Program-made: the position numbers and the translations under genes
The notes under the pieces: model-generated
What the model was told of the DNA's origin: nothing
Seen by the model: the letters and a program-made list of their open reading frames with translations, nothing else
Databases searched by the model: none
Assembly: GCF_050122995.1 (NCBI RefSeq)
Contig: NZ_JBNLIA010000001.1
Location: forward strand, 324,240-388,239
Direction: 5' to 3'
DNA length: 64,000 nt
From: Haloparvum alkalitolerans
GTDB lineage: Archaea; Halobacteriota; Halobacteria; Halobacteriales; Haloferacaceae
Shown: in pieces, positions 58,129 through 64,000 of the stretch
Numbering within the stretch: the first letter of the stretch is position 1
Layout of the letters: each line of letters opens with the position of its first letter

Positions 58129-59070
58129 ATGGCGACGCCGATCCTCAAGTGGGCAGGCGGGAAGCGCCAACTGCTCGACGAGCTGTACGCGCGGTTCCCC
58201 GCCGCCTACGACCCCGCGGAGCACGCCTACCACGAGCCGTTCCTGGGGAGCGGCGCGCTCTTCTTCGACCACGAGCCCCGCCGCGGCACCGTCAACGACC
58301 GCAACGTCCGGCTCCACAACTTCTACGTCCAGGTCCGCGACCGGTCCGAGGACCTGATCGAGCGCTGCCGCGCGTTCGACGACCCCGAGAGCGACCCCGA
58401 CCCGGACCTGCCGTTCGCGGAGACGGACCGCTCCGACAAGCCCGTCGAGGCGTACTACTACCAGCAGCGCGCGCTCTTTAACCGCCGCCCGAACGGCGAG
58501 CCCTTCGATCCCCTCGACGAGGCCGCGCGACTGCTCTACCTCAACCGAACCTGCTTCAACGGACTCTATCGCGAGAACAGCGACGGCGAGTTCAACGTGC
58601 CCATCGGGCGCTACGCCAATCCCGATTGGGTCCGCGCCGACGAGGTCCGCGCCGCGAGCCGCGTCCTCTCCCGCCTGCCCGACGACGCGCTCCGTGCGGG
58701 CGAGTACGACTACGTGCTCGACGCCGCCGAACCGGGCGATCTGGTCTACTTCGACCCGCCCTACGAGCCGATGAGCCCGACCGCGGACTTCGCCGAGTAC
58801 AGCGCCGGCGGCTTCGACCGCGAGGACCAGCGCGCGCTTCTCGAGACCGTCCTCGCCCTCCGCGACCGCGGCGTCCACGCGATCCTCTCCAACAGCGGGG
58901 TCATGTACGACACCTACGACGACGCGGGGCTCCACGTCACGCGTGAGGGTGCCACGCGAGCGATAAACAGTGACGCCGAGAGCCGCGGGGAGGTCGACGA
59001 GGTGATCGCGACGACGGTCGCGCCCGAAGACCGGCAACAGCACGGCACCGCGACGCTGGACGAGTTCTGA
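58129..59070 (+). CDS. DNA adenine methyltransferase (D12 class, Dam-like)
   Basis: A 313-residue N6-adenine methyltransferase. Motif I ILKWAGGKRQLL (residues 5-16), EPFLGSGALFFD, and motif IV DPPY (209-212) are in the order of class alpha/D12 Dam-type enzymes. LLYLNRTCFNGLYREN is the typical middle block. No restriction endonuclease or specificity gene is adjacent, so it looks like an orphan methylase with epigenetic or anti-restriction use. The recognition site cannot be told (GATC is possible). Own promoter; T-rich box at 58094-58100. Confidence 0.9.
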   Translation: MATPILKWAGGKRQLLDELYARFPAAYDPAEHAYHEPFLGSGALFFDHEPRRGTVNDRNVRLHNFYVQVRDRSEDLIERCRAFDDPESDPDPDLPFAETDRSDKPVEAYYYQQRALFNRRPNGEPFDPLDEAARLLYLNRTCFNGLYRENSDGEFNVPIGRYANPDWVRADEVRAASRVLSRLPDDALRAGEYDYVLDAAEPGDLVYFDPPYEPMSPTADFAEYSAGGFDREDQRALLETVLALRDRGVHAILSNSGVMYDTYDDAGLHVTREGATRAINSDAESRGEVDEVIATTVAPEDRQQHGTATLDEF

Positions 59071-59144
59071 GACCGGACGACCTGGACCCTCCACCGCCGG
59101 CCGAGACGGCAACCGGTAAGGCGAACCGGCTCGAACCGGCGGCC

Positions 59145-59432
59145 GTGTCACGAGGCTCGACCGTCGTCTGTATCAACTGCGAGGAGGCGATCAGCGCGGA
59201 CGCGCGGATCTGCCCGCACTGCGGCGAGCTTCAGCCGTCGCCGCTGCTCGCGGCCCTGCTCGCGGTCCTCGGCGTCTTCGCGATCCTCGTGGGGTTCCCG
59301 GTCGCGGCGTTCACCGTCGGGCTGGTCCGCTGGGCCGGCTTCGCCGGCGTCCTCGTCGGCATCGGCCTCGTCTTCGGCGGCTACACCTCCTACATCGACG
59401 CGCAGGCACAGCGGTCGCGCCGAGCGCGGTAG
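59145..59432 (+). CDS. Zinc-ribbon membrane protein
   Basis: A 95-residue protein starting at GTG. A CxxC-x-CPHC zinc ribbon is at residues 9-27 (CINCEEAISADARICPHCGE), followed by two membrane helices (LLAALLAVLGVFAILVGFPV and FAGVLVGIGLVFGGYTSYI) and a basic tail. Zinc-ribbon anchors of this type are common and of unknown function. It is 74 nt after the methylase stop. Confidence 0.8.
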   Translation: MSRGSTVVCINCEEAISADARICPHCGELQPSPLLAALLAVLGVFAILVGFPVAAFTVGLVRWAGFAGVLVGIGLVFGGYTSYIDAQAQRSRRAR

Positions 59433-59458
59433 CGCGGCGCGCCCCCGAGTCCCCGCGG

Positions 59459-59821
59459 TTACTCGCGCTCGCGCACCTGGTCGAGCACGATCCGGTCCTC
59501 GAAGCCGCCGCGCGCCGCGGACTTCTCCGCCCGGAGGTTCTCGATTCGTTCGCGGTCGTAGTCGGCGTTCGCCAGCACCGCGTCGAGCACGTCGAGCACG
59601 TCGCCGAGTTCGGCCGGGTTCCCGGACTCCCGGAACTCCGCGGCCTCCTCGACCAGTTTCTCGCGCAGCCGCCGTTCGTGCTCCGCGTCGTCCGCGACGT
59701 GCGTCTCGGGCACGTCGCCGTCCTCCCGGACGATACGCGGGATATCGTCCCGGACGAGCTTGTCGTATTCGAGGGCTCCCTCGCCGTCGCTGCGATCAGC
59801 GGCGTCGTCCTCGCCAGTCAT
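59459..59821 (-). CDS. MazG-like/phosphoribosyl-ATP pyrophosphohydrolase-like protein
   Basis: A 120-residue all-alpha NTP pyrophosphohydrolase-like protein. KLVRDDIPRIVREDG and LREKLVEEAAEFRESG-x-x-ELGDVLDVLDAVLA match the EExxE/ExxD metal-binding helices of the MazG/HisE type. YDKLVRDDIP is typical of HisE-like proteins lacking other His genes. It probably hydrolyses a non-canonical NTP; the substrate is unknown. ATG 59821 (MTGEDDAADRSDG) is preferred over an upstream start. Confidence 0.84.
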   Translation of the reverse strand: MTGEDDAADRSDGEGALEYDKLVRDDIPRIVREDGDVPETHVADDAEHERRLREKLVEEAAEFRESGNPAELGDVLDVLDAVLANADYDRERIENLRAEKSAARGGFEDRIVLDQVRERE

Positions 59822-59944
59822 GCGCTCGACCGCGGCCGGCGGGGACAAAAGGGTAGCGCGGACCGGCGGGTCGGAGACGGTTCTCGATGCGTGGGCTGCC
59901 GCCGGGACCGACAGCTACGAAACCCCGACGCCCGAACGGCGGGT

Positions 59945-60235
59945 ATGGCCGACAGCGAGAGCGAGACCGCGACGGCGTCTGCGGACGGGATCACCGCACG
60001 CTACGAGGTGCGCGACGGCGAGCGCGTGCTCGCCTTCGAGCGCGACGGGCGGACCGCGGCGGTCGCACAGAACGTCGAGGGGTACGCGATGTTGAAGGTG
60101 CGCCCGACAGCGGACGGCGACGAGCTGGAGCGCTACTACGGCTTCGATATGGCGCTGGACCACGCCGCGGAACTGCTGGGCGTCGCGCCTGCCGACCTCC
60201 CGGTTCCCGACGCGGCCGCCGACATGGGGATGTAG
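59945..60235 (+). CDS. Small conserved haloarchaeal protein
   Basis: A 96-residue protein (MADSESETATASADGITARYEV ...) with a predominantly beta middle (RYEVRDGERVLAFERDGRTAAVAQNVEGYAMLKV) and a helix before a short C-terminus (ERYYGFDMALDHAAELLGV). No motif. It is divergent from the MazG-like gene with 123 bp between starts. Confidence 0.7.
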   Translation: MADSESETATASADGITARYEVRDGERVLAFERDGRTAAVAQNVEGYAMLKVRPTADGDELERYYGFDMALDHAAELLGVAPADLPVPDAAADMGM

Positions 60236-60285
60236 CGGTTCGCGACCGCCCGTTTTTCAGAAAAACCCGGCCCGCGAGTCGCCGC

Positions 60286-60927
60286 TCAGTCGCGGTGCTC
60301 CGCGACCGTCTCGGTGAACTGCCGGGCGGTTTCCGTGATGGACGCGAAGTCGCCGCGCTCCGCGGCGTCGTAGTCGACGAGCGCGGAGCCCGCGCCGACC
60401 GCGAACGCGCCGGCATCGACGAACTCGCCCGCGTTGTCTAGCCCGACGCCGCCGGTCGGCATGATGGGGATCTGCGAGAGCGGGCCCTTGATCGCGGAGA
60501 CGTGGCCCGGCCCGACCGTCGCGGCCGGGAACACCTTCACGAAGTCCGCGCCCGCCTCGTAGGCGGTGATCGCCTCGGTCGGCGTCATGACGCCCGGCGC
60601 GACGACGGTGCCGTAGCGGTTGCACGTCTCGATCACGTCCTCGTGGAGGCTCGGCGAGACGACGAACTCCGCGCCAGCGAGCTGGACGTTCCGGGCCGTC
60701 TCCGCGTCGATGACGGTGCCGGCGCCGATGGTCGTCTCGCCGTCCGCGAAGCTCGAGGACACTTCGTCGATCAGGTCCACGACGCCCGGCGTGTCCGCGG
60801 TCACTTCGATGGCGGTCACGCCGCCCTCGCGCAGCGCGTCCGCGATGTCGATGAGCTGGTCGGCGGGCACGCCGCGCAACACGGCGACGACGCCGGAGTC
60901 CTCGATCCGCTGGAGCGTCTCGTTCAT
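60286..60927 (-). CDS. KDPG aldolase (bifunctional KHG/KDPG aldolase)
   Basis: A 213-residue class I aldolase cleaving 2-keto-3-deoxy-6-phosphogluconate to pyruvate and glyceraldehyde-3-phosphate, the last unique step of the semi-phosphorylative Entner-Doudoroff route. VVAVLRGV (Arg18), AIEVTADTP (Glu41), IGAGTVID and the Schiff-base Lys131 in ADFVKVFPA match the KDPG/KHG aldolase fold. It lies 22 kb from glucose dehydrogenase and gfcR, and is not in an operon with them. Confidence 0.93.
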   Translation of the reverse strand: MNETLQRIEDSGVVAVLRGVPADQLIDIADALREGGVTAIEVTADTPGVVDLIDEVSSSFADGETTIGAGTVIDAETARNVQLAGAEFVVSPSLHEDVIETCNRYGTVVAPGVMTPTEAITAYEAGADFVKVFPAATVGPGHVSAIKGPLSQIPIMPTGGVGLDNAGEFVDAGAFAVGAGSALVDYDAAERGDFASITETARQFTETVAEHRD

Positions 60928-61000
60928 ACGCGCACCGAGGACCAGCGGGGCCTTAAAAACCGCGAGAACGGAGAGAACTGCGGGTCGTCGGTGTCGTGGG

Positions 61001-61756
61001 TCAGTCGGTCCGGGGAAGCGCCAGCGCGCCGGCCGCGAGCAGCGCGACCGCGAGCGCGGACAGCACCGCGAGGTCGCCGAGCCACGCTCCACCGTCGTAG
61101 GTGATCGCCCGCACGCCGCGCGCGAAGTAGGTCAGCGGCGAGAGGTTCACCAGCGGCAGGAACCAGCCCGGCAGCATCGACGGCGCGACGAACGTCTCCG
61201 AGAGGAACAACAGCGGGAGCGCGACCGTGTTGCTCGCGGCGATCACCCCGTCCTGCGAGTCCGCGGCCGCGCCGAGCAGCGCCCCGAGCCCGCAGAAGGT
61301 CGCCACGCCGACTACGACGAAGACGGGGAGGACGGCGAGCGCGGGCGTCGCGCGCACCGCGGCGTCGGTCACGGCGAGCACCAGCCCGAAGATCAGGAGG
61401 CTCGCCGCGCCGATGATGGCGACGTTGACGACCGTGTGCGCGAGCAGCCACTCCGTCCGCGTCAGGGGGGTCGTCGACAGCTTCTCGAACCGGTTGCCGT
61501 CCCTGTGGCGCGCGATCTCCGAGCCGACGCGCGACAGGGGCGTGAACAGCACCACGACCGCGAGGTAGCCCGGCAGGTAGTAGCCGGCCGGCTCCGCGAA
61601 CAGGCCGCCACCGGTGGGCTGGGTCCGCACCAGCGCGCCGAAGATGACCACGAGGATCACCGGGAAGAAGAACGTGAAGAACACCGCCGTCCGCCGGCGC
61701 AGGAACGACCGCGCGGCCGCGGTCGCCTCCGCCCGCACGCGCCCGAGGCGACTCAT
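61001..61756 (-). CDS. ABC-2 type permease
   Basis: A 251-residue permease with six hydrophobic helices (FTFFFPVILVVIFGALV ... IIGAASLLIFGLVLAV ... LAVLSALAVALLAAGALAL). It follows the ATP-binding gene with an ATGA overlap and ends near the aldolase start. The loop FVAPSMLPGWFLPLVNLSPLTYF is typical of ABC-2 exporters. It exports a drug, lipid or ion with the partner ATPase; the substrate is unknown. Confidence 0.9.
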   Translation of the reverse strand: MSRLGRVRAEATAAARSFLRRRTAVFFTFFFPVILVVIFGALVRTQPTGGGLFAEPAGYYLPGYLAVVVLFTPLSRVGSEIARHRDGNRFEKLSTTPLTRTEWLLAHTVVNVAIIGAASLLIFGLVLAVTDAAVRATPALAVLPVFVVVGVATFCGLGALLGAAADSQDGVIAASNTVALPLLFLSETFVAPSMLPGWFLPLVNLSPLTYFARGVRAITYDGGAWLGDLAVLSALAVALLAAGALALPRTD

Positions 61757-62835
61757 CGCGCCCCTCCGTCGGTCGGCTCGGTCCCGTCGCCGCTCGATAC
61801 TCCCGGCCCCGCGTCACGCCCCCGCGGCGCGTACGCTTCGCCGGTGAGCTCCAGGTAGACGTCCTCGAGCGTCGGCTCCGCCCACGACAGCGACTCGAAG
61901 GGAACGCCCGCGTCCCCGAGCGCGTCGACCACGGCTGCGATCCCCTCCGGCTCGACGCCGGAGAACCGGAGGCCGCGGTCGGTCGTCTCGACCGCCAGTC
62001 CCCGGTCGTCACCGCCCCGCTCGCGGACGCGCTCGGCCGCGGTCTCCGGGTCGAGGGAACCGCTCGCCTCGCGGTCCCCGTCGACTGCGAGTTCCACGTC
62101 GAGGTGGGGCGCGCCGCCGTGGTCGGCGATCAGGCCGGCCGGCGTTCCGGTCGCGACGACCGCGCCGTCCCGGATCAGGGCGACGCGGTCCGCGAGCCGC
62201 TCCACCTCGTCCATCGCGTGGCTCGTCAGGAAGACGGTCGTGCCGTCGTCGGCGAGCGCCTCGATCAGCGCGTGGAGACTCCGGCGGCCCGCCGGGTCGA
62301 TGCCGGTCGTCGGCTCGTCCAGAAAGAGGACCTCAGGGTCGTTGACGAGGGCGGTCGCGACGCAGGTCCGCCGCTTTTGCCCGCCCGAGAGCGTCTCGTA
62401 CCACGCGTCAGCGTCGTCCGCGAGGCCCACGTCCGCGAGCACTTCCTCGGTGTCCCGCGGGTCGTCGTAGAGCCCGCCGTAGTAGTCCACGAGTTCGCGC
62501 GCGGTCAGCCGCTCGGGCGGGTCGAACGACTGCGGGAGCAGTCCCACGCGGGCGGGGTGGACGCCGCCCGGCGCCGCGCCGAGCACGCGGACCTCGCCCT
62601 CCGCGTCGGTCGTCCCCGTCAGCGCGCGCACGAGCGTCGTCTTGCCCGCCCCGTTCGGCCCGATCAGGCCGAACACCTCGCCGCGCTCGACGGAGAGGTC
62701 GACGCCGTCGAGCGCGACCGTCTCGCCGTACGCCTTGCGGACGCCGCGCGCGGCGAGGGCCTCGTCCCCGCTCGCTGGCCCCGCCGCGCCACCGGACCCC
62801 GTCGCCCCCGACGCGTCCGCCGCCGTCTCGTTCAT
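61753..62835 (-). CDS. ABC transporter ATP-binding protein
   Basis: A 360-residue ATPase of the NatA/DrrA type. Walker A GPNGAGKTT (about residue 60), signature LSGGQKRR, Walker B VLFLDEPTTGIDP and the switch histidine TSHAMDE are seen. The last 100 residues form the C-terminal domain typical of DrrA-like ATPases (GEVFGLIGPNG in front). It pairs with the ABC-2 permease, overlapping at 61753-61756. Probable exporter. Confidence 0.92.
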   Translation of the reverse strand: MNETAADASGATGSGGAAGPASGDEALAARGVRKAYGETVALDGVDLSVERGEVFGLIGPNGAGKTTLVRALTGTTDAEGEVRVLGAAPGGVHPARVGLLPQSFDPPERLTARELVDYYGGLYDDPRDTEEVLADVGLADDADAWYETLSGGQKRRTCVATALVNDPEVLFLDEPTTGIDPAGRRSLHALIEALADDGTTVFLTSHAMDEVERLADRVALIRDGAVVATGTPAGLIADHGGAPHLDVELAVDGDREASGSLDPETAAERVRERGGDDRGLAVETTDRGLRFSGVEPEGIAAVVDALGDAGVPFESLSWAEPTLEDVYLELTGEAYAPRGRDAGPGVSSGDGTEPTDGGAR

Positions 62836-62940
62836 ACGCCGACTCGACTCGCGGCGCGCCTAAGGGTTGCTCTTCGGCGCCGTGGAACCGACTCGCACGC
62901 CGGGACAAGAGCCTTGAGGGGACCGGCTGAACGCCCGGCC

Positions 62941-63639
62941 GTGAGCGACGACGGAGCCGACGGAACCGGCGGAGCGGACGGGGCAGCCGAAGCGGACAGG
63001 GAGACGGTCCGCGAGGGGTACGACGCGCTCGCGGCCGCCTACGACGCGGCGCGCGAACCGGACGCGGTCGAGCGCGCGGCCGTGAGCGACCTCCGCGAGC
63101 GACTGGCCGAGGAGGCGGCGTCCCGCGACGACGGCGCCGCGACGGAGCGGGTCAGCCTGCTCGACGCCGGCTGCGGCGCCGGCCGCGCGGTGCTGGAGGC
63201 GTTCGTGGACGAGGACCGAGTCGAGGCGGTCGGGGTGGACCTGTCCATGGCGCAGCTCCGCCTCGCGCGCCGTCACGCGCCGGTCGCCGCGGGCGACCTG
63301 ACGTCCCTCCCGGTCGCGGACGACGCGGTCGACGCCGTCACCGCGTTCCACTCGGTGATCCACGTCCCGACCGCGGACCACCCCGACGTCTACCGGGAGT
63401 TCGCGCGCGTCCTCCGGCCCGGCGGCCGGCTGCTCCTCACCGCCGGCCGCGAGGCGTGGGCCGGCCGCAACGACGACTGGCTCGACGCCGGCGCCGCGAT
63501 GGAGTGGAGCTTCCCCGCGCTCGAGGCGACCCGCGAGCACCTCCGCGACGCCGGGTTCTCGGTCCGCGAGGAGCGCACGACCGGCGACGAGCTCGGCGGC
63601 GGAGCGTGGGCGCTGCTGTCCTGTCGGCTCGACCGCTGA
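62941..63639 (+). CDS. Class I SAM-dependent methyltransferase
   Basis: A 232-residue methyltransferase starting at GTG. After a Gly/Asp tail, the class I fold is seen: VREGYDALAAAYDAAREPD, motif I LLDAGCGAGRAV (about 74-85), motif II strand VGVDLSMAQL, and post-I TAFHSVIHVPTADHPDV and REFARVLRPGGRLLLTAGREAW. The acceptor is unknown; small-molecule or lipid methylation is usual for this group. Confidence 0.85.
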   Translation: MSDDGADGTGGADGAAEADRETVREGYDALAAAYDAAREPDAVERAAVSDLRERLAEEAASRDDGAATERVSLLDAGCGAGRAVLEAFVDEDRVEAVGVDLSMAQLRLARRHAPVAAGDLTSLPVADDAVDAVTAFHSVIHVPTADHPDVYREFARVLRPGGRLLLTAGREAWAGRNDDWLDAGAAMEWSFPALEATREHLRDAGFSVREERTTGDELGGGAWALLSCRLDR

Positions 63640-63668
63640 AGAAAAATCCGGACGCCGGGCGTCGAAGC

Positions 63669-63911
63669 CTACGCTTCCGCGCCAACGTACGGCCGCACGC
63701 CGCGGACGATGGCGTCCACGTCGAACTCGTCCTCGGTCTTGTCGAAGACGACCTCGCCGTCCGCGCGGACGACGAACACGCCGTCGTCGCCGGTGACGAG
63801 CGAGACCTCCTCGACCTCCTCCCCGAACTGCTGGAGGATGGCGCCCGCCACGTCCTGTGCTCGGTTCAGCATGCCGCACGGTACGCAGTACTCGACCTCG
63901 ACTCGGGTCAT
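63669..63911 (-). CDS. Rdx-family SelT/SelW/SelH-like redox protein
   Basis: An 80-residue thioredoxin-like protein with CxxC at residues 9-12 (EVEYCVPCGM), QQFGEEVEEVSLVTGDDGVFVVRADGEVVFDKTEDEFDVD later and a final RPYVG strand. Matches the Rdx/SelW family, with cysteine in place of selenocysteine. It probably acts in small-molecule or thiol redox. ATG 63911 fits the family start. The last 90 bp of the window downstream hold nothing I can name. Confidence 0.88.
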   Translation of the reverse strand: MTRVEVEYCVPCGMLNRAQDVAGAILQQFGEEVEEVSLVTGDDGVFVVRADGEVVFDKTEDEFDVDAIVRGVRPYVGAEA

Positions 63912-64000
63912 GGTCCCGCGTTGGGCCGCCAGCGGCATAAGCGTCCGCGAACCGGGCTGGCCGGCCGCGTTCTCCGCACGCTCGCGTCAGGCCATTTCTG

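Noticed and set aside
58129..59070. Prophage or mobile island around the DNA methylase
   Set aside because: No integrase, transposase, phage gene, tRNA target or composition change is seen on either side.

Overview
The window is a piece of a haloarchaeal chromosome. It is very GC-rich, the predicted proteins are strongly acidic, and several promoters are AT-rich TATA-like boxes 23-33 bp upstream of the start codon, the spacing expected for leaderless mRNAs. The gene set is archaeal: the KH/beta-CASP termination nuclease aCPSF1, GatC/GatA, a Dph6-type diphthamide enzyme, a GfcR regulator overlapping a glucose dehydrogenase gene, and an archaeal 7S (SRP) RNA. A Halorubrum-like member of Haloferacales is my inference from style and content, not a database result. 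I see no tRNA, rRNA, insertion sequence, integrase or CRISPR array.

Layout. 1-5.1 kb: 3' part of purA, an OsmC-like protein, a Trm112-like protein, a small membrane protein, and a CbiX-DR2241 chelatase pair. 5.2-9.5 kb: a TAXI-type TRAP transport cassette (binding protein, DUF1850, fused permease). 9.9-16.2 kb: an ACT-like small protein, an ABC exporter, an acyl-CoA dehydrogenase, methylglyoxal synthase and aCPSF1. 16.4-26.2 kb: an epimerase, an MFS carrier, a polytopic membrane protein, an aminotransferase/Lrp pair, a nucleobase permease, an RNA-binding protein and a squalene/phytoene synthase. 26.4-36.8 kb: a second acyl-CoA dehydrogenase, gatC-gatA, a cyclic-2,3-diphosphoglycerate-synthetase-like protein, a ZIP transporter, a sugar nucleotidyltransferase, Dph6 and glutaredoxin. 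37.4-44.9 kb: gfcR-gdh, a TANGO2/NRDE protein, a winged-helix protein, a VOC protein, a histidine kinase and two PH-domain membrane proteins. 45.1-55.7 kb: glutamate dehydrogenase, an APC permease with a UspA protein, a receiver-PAS protein, a DUF2071 protein, a DUF4349 lipoprotein, an inositol-phosphatase-type enzyme, an EamA carrier and an S9 peptidase. 56.2-64 kb: a small membrane protein, SRP RNA, a tandem-repeat array, a lipoprotein, a solo DNA adenine methylase, KDPG aldolase, a NatAB-like ABC exporter, a methyltransferase and an Rdx protein.

Functional links: glucose dehydrogenase, its regulator GfcR and a KDPG aldolase belong to the semi-phosphorylative Entner-Doudoroff route. The APC permease and UspA protein form a two-gene operon that seems to be led by a 20-codon leaderless ORF. 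The Lrp regulator and aminotransferase overlap by 4 nt.

The most unusual signal is not a protein. A modular, GC-rich intergenic element recurs in five gaps (about 9.6, 27.6, 33.2, 36.9-37.3 and 55.8-56.1 kb), always in the same strand orientation. In four copies it forms a long hairpin whose stem arms differ in sequence between copies yet pair within each copy, around a related loop and conserved flanks. This covariation-like pattern suggests a structured RNA or a hairpin DNA element. A second recurring signal is short tandem duplications (11-23 bp units) that overlap or closely flank stop codons at several genes.
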